This document shows, one piece after another, positions 10,904-21,552 of a stretch of 64,000 nucleotides of DNA (positions within the stretch are counted from its first letter, which is position 1; the number at the start of each line of letters is the position of its first letter). This DNA comes from Reticulascus tulasneorum. Lineage: Eukaryota; Ascomycota; Sordariomycetes; Glomerellales; Reticulascaceae. The position numbers and the translations under genes are program-made. The notes beneath the pieces were generated by a model, which searched no databases, was not told the DNA's origin, and worked only from the letters and a program-made list of their open reading frames with translations. The stretch lies in the NCBI GenBank assembly GCA_001557505.1, contig LSAX01000002.1:1922001-1986000 (forward strand). Direction: 5' to 3'.

Positions 10904-12406
10904 ATGTTTCAATTACTGAATCCCAGCGCCGTGGCGTTGGTATTGGCCATCACGTCTACCGCCTGCGGCCAGTTTCTTTCACCCCAGAACAACACGTTCA
11001 ACTCCTCCTTTTCTCTGACGGAGTCCCAAATTGCATCACTGAACATTACCGGCTTCATCGCCAGCCTCGTCTCCAATAACGTGAACGTCGCGGCCCGGTA
11101 TGAGCGGACCAATTGGGCGACCGGGTCTGTCTTGACGGATCCCTTCTACACCGACTTGCCTGCCAACGCCACGTCCGCTCCGCCCGGCTCGCTGCTCAAG
11201 CTGGAAGCCTTCACCGACACTTCCGTGTACACGATCGCCCCAACACTAGCTTTGTCGCGCATAATCTTCCAGTCGGAGACGGCCAATGGATCACTCGTAC
11301 CAGCTTCGGCGTTCATTTTGTGGCCCTACCTTCCGCGCCGCGGATCGTCGGCTGTTCCGCTGGTGTCGTGGGGTCATGGCAATTCCGGTATCTTTCCGGA
11401 GTGCGGACCCTCACACATTCGTAACTTGTGGTACCAATTCTCGGCGCCTTACACTCTCGCCCTGCAAGGCTTCGCCGTCGTTGCACCAGATTTCGCCGGC
11501 CTAGGTGTACCGTTTTATCCCGATGGGCGGCCTATTCCACATCAGCAGGCCGTCGGCCAAGCAGGGGGGAATGACTTGCTTTTTGCGGCTCAGGCAGCGC
11601 AAGCCGCCTTTCCTGGTAAACTCACCAAAGAGTTCGTCGTTGCGGGTCATTCTCAGGGTGGCGGAGCTGCTTGGGGTGCCGCACAACAACAGCTTGTTAA
11701 GAAGGTGCCTGGATACCTTGGTACGGTCGCGGCATCTCCACTCACGAATGGGACGGCCGTCATCGAGCGGACCCTAGGACCCCTTGGCCTAATCGCCGCT
11801 GCAAGGTCAATTATATCCATTTTCCCAGAGCTCTCTCTGCCTGATATCTTGACGCCTGCAGGCATCACGGTTCTTAATCTCATGGAAGAGATCCAGGCCT
11901 GCAACTCAGTCACGAACTCGCTACTTCAAGCCCTTCTTGGCACAAACCCGACTCTTTCCTTGGTGAACGCTGAGTTCCTTAGTTCGCCCTATGTAGAGAG
12001 ATTTCAGAATTTTGCAATCTCTGGCGGGAAAGAGTTTGCAGGGCCCATGATCGTAATCCAGGGAACTGCCGACTTTTCAACCCCGGAGGTGATTACCTCC
12101 ACCTATACCAATCTGACATGCGAGCGCTACCCGGACAGCGAGCTTGAATATGTGACTGTTCTCGGGGTAGGACACGTACCAGTACTCTACGCGACCCAGC
12201 AAATCTGGCTCGACTGGATCCATGAGAGATTTGCCGAGGTTGGTGCTTGCAAGAAAGCGACAAGCGGGCACAGGAAGCGGCAGGCTCCTGCGAAGGGCTG
12301 CAGCTTCACGACGATTGGAAGTGATACGCCACGACCTCTGGAACAGTACAGTCCGGACCTGAACTACTTCTTAGAATATGCTCTGGAGTCTTACACACTA
12401 GCCTAA
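10904..12406 (+). CDS. Secreted alpha/beta hydrolase, secretory-lipase-like
   Basis: This intronless 500-aa protein has a signal peptide (residues 1-22, ending TACGQ) and several N-glycosylation sequons. The nucleophile elbow GHSQGG places the catalytic Ser at about 250. Asp390 (QGTADFSTP) and His424 (GVGHVPV) complete a plausible triad in the right order. The overall architecture resembles fungal secretory lipases/esterases (LIP-like), which release fatty acids or cleave bulky esters outside the cell. A dibasic RKRQAPAKG stretch precedes a 45-aa C-terminal tail and could be a Kex2-type site (inference). It opens a run of secreted-protein genes that extends to 25.7 kb. Substrate is unknown; a peptidase-like or tannase-like role is less likely. 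Confidence 0.85.
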   Translation: MFQLLNPSAVALVLAITSTACGQFLSPQNNTFNSSFSLTESQIASLNITGFIASLVSNNVNVAARYERTNWATGSVLTDPFYTDLPANATSAPPGSLLKLEAFTDTSVYTIAPTLALSRIIFQSETANGSLVPASAFILWPYLPRRGSSAVPLVSWGHGNSGIFPECGPSHIRNLWYQFSAPYTLALQGFAVVAPDFAGLGVPFYPDGRPIPHQQAVGQAGGNDLLFAAQAAQAAFPGKLTKEFVVAGHSQGGGAAWGAAQQQLVKKVPGYLGTVAASPLTNGTAVIERTLGPLGLIAAARSIISIFPELSLPDILTPAGITVLNLMEEIQACNSVTNSLLQALLGTNPTLSLVNAEFLSSPYVERFQNFAISGGKEFAGPMIVIQGTADFSTPEVITSTYTNLTCERYPDSELEYVTVLGVGHVPVLYATQQIWLDWIHERFAEVGACKKATSGHRKRQAPAKGCSFTTIGSDTPRPLEQYSPDLNYFLEYALESYTLA

Positions 12407-12630
12407 TTTTCTCTCAGAGACTTGGTAGATCAATTTTAATTCTCAATTTTCTACCCGACGTTTATGCACTTTATGCACAGTAACGGTTGTGAATATTGGC
12501 CATGTGAGAATGCCCGACATTTACCCGCGCCATACCATAAGGTAATCTGTATTACTCCTTCATCCTCATCCCACTTCTCCTTCAACATAATTATTAATGC
12601 TAAAAACTTCAAGAACTACTGCTTCAGAGT

Positions 12631-13905
12631 ATGAAGCCCAGACTTGTCAAATGGCTCCGGAGGAAGCTTGCGAAACCTTCGGAGACGCCTCAGTCAATCA
12701 CAGAGCCACCACAACTCCCCGCAGTTCGACCGCACATCCTGACTCCAAGGAGCTCGCGAGAAGTCCTCGCACAGCCTGGATCATCCAATGTGCCGGAATG
12801 CTTGCTATTCAAGTCTCTGCCTTACGAGGTGCGACGACTGATACTAGTCTTCGCCTTTGGTAGTCGCACCATACATATGGACCTCTGCTTTGGTCGCCCT
12901 GTCGCTCGACTTGCTCTTAAAGAGGCCAATAATGCAACACACTGCGGCGTAAATACGATGAATAATTCCGCGTCCAACGCCCCTCTCAAGCTGGACTACA
13001 AATCGCCTCCATGTTGGCAATGGTGGAGCTCAGTCTGCCACCGCGTTCCGCCCAGCCCCGCAGCTGGTGCTATGGGCGGAATTCATGGTCATCGAGGTCC
13101 TTGGGATGATCACTGTCGCAACGGATATGGACAGTGTTGTGATCAATGGCCCGGTCATAAGCCATACAAGTGTTTCATTGGCGCTATGGGTTGGCTGTTG
13201 AGTTGTCGGAGAGCGTAAGCATCCTATCCGGCCGCGTACAACCCATCAGTTTCTAATAGGGATTAATTCAGCTACACGGAGGGCATTGATGTCTTGTATA
13301 AGACCAATACAATTCACATATCTAGCGAGGTCATGATTTTGCACCTGGCAGAGCTGCTACTTCCCCAACGACTAGCTAGCATTACGTCACTTGAGATTGT
13401 GTGGTACGTCAAGCTTCGCTTGGCGTCAGACGCAGACTCTCCCGTCACTCTCAGAGAAAATGATCTCGATGATGCATTCAGGTTACTGTATTCCAACTTC
13501 CCCTGTCTTCGCCGCCTCTGTCTATCTATTCAGTCACCAGCCTACGTTGGCCGCACTCTCGACGTCCAGGGCTCAATTGTTAAACAGATGGACGAATTAG
13601 TTCGCAACTTGCCAAGCTTGTGTCAAAGCTCTATTGCCCTTCCTGTCAGCATATTTGATACCTTGCTCAAAGTTGCCGTCGAAGCAATTACGGCGGAACG
13701 TCAGGCTCAGCAGCGAGTTCTATGTTTTCCCGGCGAGCTCTGGCGATTCTTGGATGGAAACTATGCCGTGACGGAGTCTCGGATCAGTACCTATCCTCGC
13801 TCCCCGCAACTACCTGACTCTGGTAGCGGGATAGATAGGGCAGGATACTGGATCTTGTCAGGTCAAGATGATCGGCCATCCTTTTCCAGTCACGCTCCAG
13901 GATAA
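12631..13905 (+). CDS. DUF7730-like fungal protein, copy 1
   Basis: Exons 12631-13214 and 13272-13905 join in phase (57-nt intron, GTAAGC..CAG) to 405 aa. The N-terminal half has LPYEVRRLILVFAFG followed by TIHMDL, an F-box-like opening typical of fungal DUF7730 proteins. The intron falls within the signature GWLLSCRRA / YTEGIDVLYKTNTIHI. The next block, LLPQRLASITSLEIVW, also matches the family. The function of this family is unknown. A diverged paralogue at 46203-47582 shares the signatures and the intron site. The gene sits inside the secretome island but has no signal peptide. An upstream ATG at 12597 in another frame is not supported. Confidence 0.78.
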
Positions 13906-14021
13906 CACAGCGTCTTTCTCCACTCGCTACGGCACGATAGTCTATACGATAAATGAAGACTACATGATTAACTTTGAAAGTATTCATTACGCAACTAAAA
14001 TGTTCGCACAATATCTGGCAT

Positions 14022-16146
14022 CTACGTCGGCATCGCAGGCCCGCTTGTGATGGTCGTCACAGGGCCTGCGATACCAATACAAGCATAGTAGTCCGGCCAC
14101 AGACCGCTACAGTCTGTCTTCACCGCTGGGTTCCACGCATAAAAGTTGCTAGTACCACGTCAGTATCGAATGCTTATGTACGTGAATTGTACCAGCTCTC
14201 AACTTACTTCAGATCAATGCCAGCACTATTGGCAATCGCCCAACACCCGTCGTTGGGTTGAACGAGGTAGAACCTCCTGCAACCTTGGGTCATGCCTTCT
14301 CGTATTGGCGAAGGTGTTGAGACGGGGTTGCTTGGTGCGCTCGATGTGGTGGACGGTCTTGCCGATGTTGATGTGATAGGACTCCGAGTCGAAGTCGACG
14401 TGATGGGAACTTGCGTTGATGTTACTGGATTTGAAGAGCCTGGGGATGACCCTCCGACACTGATGCAAACATAGTAATCTGGCTTGAGGCTGTCGCATTT
14501 GTCGCCAACACTTGGATTCCAGGCGTGGAAGTCGCTCACCGGAATCCCGTTGTGGCTGGCGATTGCATCACAGGTATCTGTCTCAGACACAAGCCAGAAA
14601 TCGTTGCAGTTTGCTGCGATGCCTGTTTGGGTAGGCATTTCCATTGGGACAGACGTGGTTGGGGGCGCACTGCTCCTAGTCGTCGGCGTCCCGGGAATGC
14701 CTACGCAATACCATGAGTTCTGCTTTATCCCCGAGCAGTCGCTGAACACGGACGGATTCCAGGATCTGAATTCAGCCAGAGAGAAGGTTCCGAACATGGC
14801 GACGAGGATATCGCAAGTGTCGTCCACTGTGGTCAGATACCATGAAGCGCAATTGGCAGGACTGCCCGTATTGATTGGGGCCGGCCTTGTTGTGACGGTT
14901 GGAGGCATAGGAATATCGTTGTTGGGGTAATACCCAACACAATACCAGTTTTCTGCCCAGAGGCCATCGCAGTTGTTGTTCAAGACCGGATTCCAAGCGA
15001 AAAACTCTGCTTGCGAGATATAAGTATATATCTCCAAGATCTGCCGACACGTCTCCCCAGATCCTGTCAGGTGGTAAGTCTGGCATCCTGCAGGCATCGG
15101 TCCCTGGCTCGGGGTCGGCGAGAAGCTCGAATTGGCAGTAGGATACACTGTCGGGATGTGTGTTGACCCCGAGGGTGGTGATGTGAAGGGAGGGGGCTCG
15201 GTAGACCACTCTAGGTCTGTTGGAGTTGCCAAGGACCGAACACCTACACATAACCAGTAGTCGGCATACAGTCCGGAGCAATCATCGTACAGCTCTGGAT
15301 TCCATGTGTGACTGATTCCGCATTAGCATTTATAAACTGCAACCCGAGCGCAGGAGCTTACAGGTCTTCAACAGTCATTCCGGCCCCATATCTGTTCGCA
15401 ACGTGCTGACACGTCTCACCTGGTCGAACAAGATGCCATTGGTTGCAGTTTGCTGGCTGGCCCGCTTGTGTCTGTGAAGGTGGCCAAGAGGAGTCGGTTG
15501 TCGGGACTGTCACGTTCCACGTCATAACGGGTTCCCGAATCGAGTACGTCGAATTTACAGAACTCGTCACCCTGCTTGTGCTGCTTGGTCGGCTCGAAGT
15601 CGAGCTTGCTCGAGTCGAAGTTATAGATATGGCGCTGGTCGATGAGGGCAACGGGCCGGTTCCCACACAATAGGAATATTCGAGCCAGAAGTTTTGGGCG
15701 CAATCGTCGGAGACAGCTGGATTAAGGTCCAAAAACTGTGTAAGAGTGAGACCATACCGTGCAGGTACATTGGAGCAAGTGTCGCCGTCCGCGATCGTGT
15801 GCCATTTGTTGCAATTTGCTGGCTGCCCAGGATGCACCGGCCCTGACGGGCCAGTCTGGGGAGTTGCGACGCCCACGCAGTATGCATTTCCAAGCCAAAA
15901 GTTCTGGAGGCAGTCGCGTGAGACAGCTGGGTTCAGTTCTAAGAACCTGTCGAAGGTGATGCCGTACAACCGCGGAACTGAATCGCAATTGTCTCCATCT
16001 TTGACCGTATGCCACGCGTTACAGTTTTCTGGCTGCCCTGGATGAACTGGTCCTCCTGGAGAGCTGTCTTGAGCGAAGGCGATGGGAAAGATGGCTCCTA
16101 GGAGTATGAGTAAGAAGGAGACGGTGGACGAGATGTAGGTCACCAT
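14022..16146 (-). CDS. Secreted protein with seven LysM modules (LysM effector-like)
   Basis: Exons 15362-16146, 14208-15311 and 14022-14148 join in phase (introns 15312-15361 and 14149-14207) to give 671 aa. The start ATG at 16146 gives a clear signal peptide ending FAQ. Seven LysM-type modules can be counted. Each opens with a C-x3-(W/F/Y) turn, has a central aromatic/Asn-Pro motif (LNPAV or WNP) and closes with a Tyr-rich Cys motif such as YCVG. Both introns fall inside modules (3 and 7). Ser/Thr/Pro-rich linkers after modules 2, 3 and 6 look O-glycosylated. LysM binds chitin oligomers; fungal secreted LysM proteins shield hyphal chitin or sequester fragments. Neighbours are a metalloprotease and a chitinase, a context known for LysM/chitinase gene pairs. 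No catalytic domain is present. Confidence 0.93.
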
Positions 16147-17217
16147 GTCGGCGGCTTCACAACCAGTCCGGATGGAGTGGAACAGACTGGATATCGCCAA
16201 AGCAGAAGGCGAATGGCCAGAAAAGGAGTTGAGAAGGCTCAAGGTCAAGTGCACAGCGAGCTTGACCCGGCTGAGCAGGAAGTGTTCTAGACTCTCTCGT
16301 CTACCAGAATCCTCCAGGCGCACTGAGAATTCGGGCGAGCTCTAGACAGTCCTTCGATCCCGGGGAATGCCGACGGAGTCGGATTTGGCAATCTCAAGAT
16401 CTAAAGCGCTCCCTTGCGGGCGCGAGAAATACCGCCAATATGCGAGAACATCCTTCTATTCTTACATGCGGCAACCACGCAATCGGCGGCTCAATATGGC
16501 AAGGTCGTTATTGGCACAGGTTATGACCCGGCGACGAAGGATTCCGATACCACAAGTAACCTCTTCTCCCCACATAAATCACCTTGGCTGCGGGACAGAT
16601 TTATTCAATACGACCCTGATCAAATTCCAGAGTGGGTGAGAGTATGTACCAGTACCGACTCAACGGGACTTCCAACCTTGTCCCGTCTCCCGCCCCCACA
16701 CTGCAAGCCGTTGGGATGTGCGATATGAGATTTGATCCGAGCCGGCCGACTGCGTTGCCTTCCCTATTCGGCCGAGCCCCTGCATTTAAATTGCAGTTGC
16801 CAAGAGGACTCGCCCGGCGTGACCAAAGTTCTTTCTGCAAGACTTTGTTCACTAAGAGGATGCGTGAGCTCAATCCTACAGTGATCTATTTCGGATGCGG
16901 TTAGGAACCGAAGGATTTGATCGTGACGCGAACTTATCCACTCCTGCTGCCCGTTAGCGGCATCATGCCAGCCAAGACCGACTACCGGGAGCCATGGGAA
17001 CATTAGCATTCTCCCAGAAGCATTCGATATTCTCAAGCCGAGAAGGCAAGTGCACCCAAGCACGGTCTTTCTGTCCTCCCCTCTGTGCGTCTTGGACGTG
17101 GACTTCCTTTTTGAAGTCTAACTCAACTGTGTGGCATCCTCACACGTTCTCCAGCGAGCTTCAAGCACTCAGTCAGAAGAGGCAGCGTCTTGGACCCCGC
17201 CGCAGCCGTCCATTTTC
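16147..17217. other. Divergent promoter region between LysM and metalloprotease genes
   Basis: About 1.07 kb between two divergently transcribed secreted-protein genes. No convincing gene or repeat is seen. It is a candidate shared regulatory region for the chitin-related pair. Confidence 0.5.
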
Positions 17218-18324
17218 ATGATGCTCCGCGCCATCTTCATTCTGGCATTCGGCCTCCTGGCCACGATTGTCCATGCTGGGAGTCGTCTTTGGGAGTCGTA
17301 TCCTCTGCCGCAAGTCGCCAGCAATTCGACTACTTTCTCAAGGCGCTGGATTCATGTTCAGACTCAAGATGGTCCAGGCGGAACCCGTCTCTGGCCTGAT
17401 AAAACGATCAGGTACTGCTTCGCCGACGACAACGCGAGGCAAAAACTAAAGGGCATGTTCATCGCTGGTTATGGAGCCTGGTCGGCACTGGGTCCTTCCT
17501 TCAAGTACGTTGAAGTGGTCAGCCAGGCCCAGTGTGAGGCAGATCGAGCAAATGTCCTACTCATCCAGTACAACGACCGTGGCTACCTTGCTACAACCAA
17601 TGCTCTCCCCGCCGTCGATGAAGCATGGAATCGCGAGAACCCCGAAGATCAGTACGTTGGTCCAAACATGCATCTGAGCGACAAGGCAGGCGTAGGTCAC
17701 CTTGATCCTGTTGCGAACGTCGCGCATGAGATCGGTCACGCTTGGGGGTTGTTGCATGAACACCAGAACCCTCATTTCTGGAAGACCAGCAAAGAACACG
17801 AGAAAGATCAAGAAACATCCTGGCAAAGGTACACTGGCAACACGTTTCACACCAACCAGTTTCGATGCGAGAATCTAAAGGACTACACTGAAAAGATGGC
17901 TGAGGCGCGACAGAACCCAAAGCACTTCGGCGACGATGACCGCCTTTGCTTCGATCGCAAGGTCGCAATCGACTACAAGTTCTCCGCCATGGAGTGGCTG
18001 CCGTACACTGGCGAGACGGACTTTGTCGCCGCACCTGAGGTGGACCTCGACTCCATCATGATCTACCCCAGCGGGGCGGGCGGCATAGGTGAAGCCGATG
18101 AGAATGTGGACAACCGCCGGCCAATCTTAACGCTTGAAGACGGATCTCCAATCCCGCGAAATTTAAGGCCAAGTACTGGGGACGTCGCTGCAATAGTGGC
18201 TCTGTACGGTGCTGAGACGCGGCCCGCCAGCGATCTCCATGGTGCATCAGGGAGCAGCAAACGCAATCCGTTTAGGAAGATTTTCAAGAAAAGCAAAGGA
18301 GGTGATTCTAGCGGGGCATGTTGA
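17218..18324 (+). CDS. Secreted astacin-type (metzincin) metalloprotease
   Basis: Translation from 17218 gives 368 aa starting with a strong signal peptide (MMLRAIFILAFG...HAG). An in-frame ATG at 17131 would put 29 residues before it, so 17218 or 17221 is preferred. The zinc site HEIGHAWGLLHE matches HExxHxxGxxHE exactly (first His at about residue 170). A Met-turn candidate, SIMIYPS, follows about 115 residues later, as expected for metzincins. The C-terminus is basic (FRKIFKKSKGG). Family enzymes are zinc endopeptidases; this one would act outside the cell. It lies between the LysM and chitinase genes, so possible substrates include chitin-related or host-defence proteins (inference). It is intronless with no sign of damage. 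Confidence 0.88.
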   Translation: MMLRAIFILAFGLLATIVHAGSRLWESYPLPQVASNSTTFSRRWIHVQTQDGPGGTRLWPDKTIRYCFADDNARQKLKGMFIAGYGAWSALGPSFKYVEVVSQAQCEADRANVLLIQYNDRGYLATTNALPAVDEAWNRENPEDQYVGPNMHLSDKAGVGHLDPVANVAHEIGHAWGLLHEHQNPHFWKTSKEHEKDQETSWQRYTGNTFHTNQFRCENLKDYTEKMAEARQNPKHFGDDDRLCFDRKVAIDYKFSAMEWLPYTGETDFVAAPEVDLDSIMIYPSGAGGIGEADENVDNRRPILTLEDGSPIPRNLRPSTGDVAAIVALYGAETRPASDLHGASGSSKRNPFRKIFKKSKGGDSSGAC

Positions 18325-18668
18325 TCGCTGGAGGGCGGTTTTGACAGGCGGGGATTGGGACTCGGTCCAGAAATCTCCGTGTCACATTCTCTGAATGTAA
18401 TATAGATTCGATATGTTTCTATGTGAAATTATGCGTTGCTTAGAGCTCCACATTCCAAGATATTCTTTTCCGTATGCCTGAGTGATTGTGACCTACATGA
18501 AAGCGTTTTGATTTTCCCGTGTATAAGTTCGTCAGCTATGCAAGCTTGATGGGGCTGAAGCCAAGTTCGACGGGCTGTCGCTACGCTTCACAATTTACTA
18601 GCAAACATTCGAGTCTGGGTATGTGTTTACATAGATTCTAGATATATTTTGTCTAGGATTTCTTAATT
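18325..18668. other. Convergent 3' region between metalloprotease and chitinase genes
   Basis: About 340 bp, AT-rich, between the stop codons of two converging genes. I see no further exon for the chitinase here. Confidence 0.5.
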
Positions 18669-20619
18669 TTACAGCTCTTGCTTCGCGTCTCCAGTTCCAA
18701 AATCGGCCATCATAGGAGGTGTGGCAATTATGGTGTCTTTCACTCGGCCGATATTCTCCCCAAGTGCCCCAATCAGCGTGCCGTCGTCTAGATCAATAGC
18801 CCAGACCATGGTCCCTCCCAGACACCTCGAATTAGCATATTCAACCTTCATCTTCAGTGTTTCAGCGTCATCCCACGATACCCACTGGTTAGAATCCCAG
18901 GTCACGATCTTGACACCGGCGGTGGCGTCGAAAGTGACAGTCGCCCCGTTCTTGATGATCTCGGTAATCTCGTGAGCCGATAGAACCCCGGGAGTGCCAG
19001 TACATTCGCCGCCCTTGGCTCCATCTGTAAACTCACAGCCTGCAGTCAAGCAGCCTGGGTCTTTCATTGTGAAGCCTGTTGTTGTTTTAGGGACTGCGAG
19101 GGTATGTACCCGGAATGAAAAAAAACTCACTGCGGCCATAGAAGCCAAGACCAAGAACAACGCGAGACGGGTTAATGTTGTTGCGCCAGAGAAGCTCGAG
19201 ACCAAGTTGGATCTCTGTAAGGTTTGTATGGGCGTAGGCGTAAGGCCCGAGGGACTCGATTGTCTTGTCCCATACACCATCTGCACAGGGGTGGGTCAGT
19301 ATCTGCTAGACCAGATGTCCTAGGAAGCTGAAAACTTACGGATGTCATAGGTCATAATGTTAAACCAGTCAAGGTGTGGTTCTAACTCCACGATATTGAA
19401 TCCCTTAAGATACCAGTAGGAGGCGGGCTGTGAAAATTTCGTCAGCCGTGTCCTTGTCCATGATCTTTGACTACTGCAAAGGCGAAGAGCCTATCGGTGC
19501 TGGTGCTGAAAGAGTTACGTACCAGGGTTAAAGTAATACCATATCTTTTGCCGGTCTCGTTGAGGCGTTTCCTCAGCCTCGCTAGGAAATTGACATAATT
19601 GTCAAAGTCCTCAGGGATGCCACCACGATCCTCAGCAACAGGGCTGACACGACCTGGTCAGAAACACGGTTCAATTCAAACTTTTGCTCGACGAACTTAC
19701 TACTCCCAATCCAAGTCAACGCCGTCGAAGTCATATGTTCTCAAGAATGAGACAAGTGACTCGAAGAATAGATCCTGGGCAGCTTCAGATTTGGCAAGAT
19801 CGGAGAAAACAGTCCTGTATGGACCGGGGTCGTTCATAGCCCAGCCGCCGATTGCAATCCACACCTCTAGATTGCGCTGTTTCTGCTTCAGCGCTGTGAC
19901 GCGACGGTATCTAGAGGCCGTCCCCTCGTCCATGATGTCCATGCGAAACGAATTCGGACTGATCAGCGCAAACGCAAAGTTTATATGAGTGTAATACCCT
20001 AGAGGTATATCCTCTGGCTCCATGTTTCCACATGGCCGCTGGTAGTTCCACCCCTCATAGTATCCAATAGTCCTCTTATCCGTGGTCCGCTGAGCCAGGC
20101 CGCACTGCGGCGACGCCACGCCGGCGCCGCCACAAAAGTCTGCCGTGGTACCGCAGAATCCGAAAGCACTGCAGCAGACTTTGAGCGGGCAAGTGGTTGC
20201 ATTTGACCATTCTGCTCCCCAACCAGGATCGCACTCGCTCTTATAGTCACAGGTGGATATGCAGCCTTCACCACAGAAATCTGGCCCAAGACCGCACACG
20301 CCGGCACCCGCCTCATCCCTAAATGCGATATCAGTGAGTCACCGTCCTCGATGTTGGAGCTGTAGAACTTGACTTACAATGCGCCACAGCAGCCAATTTT
20401 GCATGACCTGTCGGCGCTGCAGGTGTAGTCCTCTTCTTCGTCTGCTGCAGCTGCAACTAATCGCATCACCTCTTCCTGAGGCTGCGTAGCCACTGCGCCT
20501 TCCAGGAGCGACGCCTCTGCCTGACCGCCAAAGGTGTCGAGCTGGAGGGCATGTGTGACGGACAACAGGCTCAAGCCGAGACAGAGCAACCGACATGACA
20601 CTATTCCGGAAGCCATCAC
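18669..20619 (-). CDS. Secreted chitinase: CBM18 chitin-binding region plus GH18 domain
   Basis: Six exons (20378-20619, 19701-20318, 19523-19643, 19340-19427, 19131-19280, 18669-19075) join in phase to 541 aa. A signal peptide is followed by a short propeptide-like stretch. A Cys-rich chitin-binding region (about 72-145) holds the CBM18 core CCSAFGFCG. GH18 starts at IGYYEGWNY. The catalytic DxxDxDxE motif is DGVDLDWE, residues 279-286, ending at exon 2. Later GH18 landmarks are LGFYGRSF (exons 5-6) and the closing MVWAIDLDDG. The enzyme hydrolyses chitin. Domain order resembles fungal subgroup C (killer-toxin-like) chitinases, but there are no LysM modules and no long C-terminal extension; the binding modules sit in the neighbouring LysM gene. 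The catalytic domain is complete. Confidence 0.94.
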
Positions 20620-21552
20620 GATATTCGTTGATTATCGGTCAACAATGGATGGAGTCTGGACGGAGAAGGAATCTCACGAACTGGAGCAGCAAGCAACAGA
20701 GCAAGCGAACGATAGCGGATGAGGTTTGACCTCCAAAGGAAGACCAGGTGCCAGGTGCCAGGTGCCAGGAAGCATCACACACATGAGCCGTCCTCAGCGG
20801 CCGGATGGCTACCGTGGCTATCCTGTCCCTGGTCTTGTGAGCCAAGACAGAAGTCCCTTCGCCGCCAAGGAATGTTTGCCCGGTCTAAACCCTTGATGCA
20901 TGGAGGAGTGGGTGTTTGTACCAGTACTTCCAACTCTAGCCCTTTTATCCCATGCTCTCGAAGCACCGTGGACCGGGATATTAAGCAACCTTAAATATCC
21001 TGCCGTGGCTTCGCCCCAGTCAGTCCCTCCTTTCAACTCCACCTTCAAAGTGACTATAGACGGCTCTTTACCGAGCACAGCTATTCGTACAATGTAAGCA
21101 CTCGAAGGATTTTCTAATTCTCACGATATTGGCCCGCATTCACTAGTTCCATTTTTGCCCCTCTATCCAGGAATTTTGAATCTGCGGTAGTTCTAGCAGG
21201 ATCACCCAATTTCCGCACGCGCCTACGTCCGCGTTGCGGGCAGCTGACAAAAATGGAACGAGAATATCTTGGCTGGAGCTGGCCGCGAGCAAGGGGGCCG
21301 CAAAATAGGAGGCATGTTCGGCTTCCGAGCCTTCCAGTCCGCGACTACACCCTCACCTCGGCAGAAGCAGCCTTCACGTTGTTCCCAGGTCTTGTGCAGA
21401 GTTGTGGTGGTCCTACCAACCTCCACTCTGCTGTTCGCAAGCAAATAACTTTGAACTGTGAGTGCCTCGCATGGACTATCACCTAATCCTCAAAGTGGGA
21501 CGACATCTAGTTCTATCGTAGTAACCATCGCAATAGGCAGTGCCAATCCATC
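20620..21552. other. Divergent promoter region between chitinase and SGNH hydrolase genes
   Basis: About 0.93 kb between divergent secreted-protein genes. It contains a 7-bp tandem repeat (see 20744-20769). No supported gene. Confidence 0.5.
20744..20769. repeat. Tandem repeat of CCAGGTG (about 3.7 copies)
   Basis: The 7-bp unit CCAGGTG is repeated at 20744, 20751 and 20758, with a partial copy to 20769. It lies 125 bp upstream of the chitinase start. Confidence 0.9.

Noticed and set aside
12597..12863. Alternative ATG frame ahead of the first DUF7730-like gene
   Set aside because: Different frame from the conserved LPYEVRR block; ends within it.
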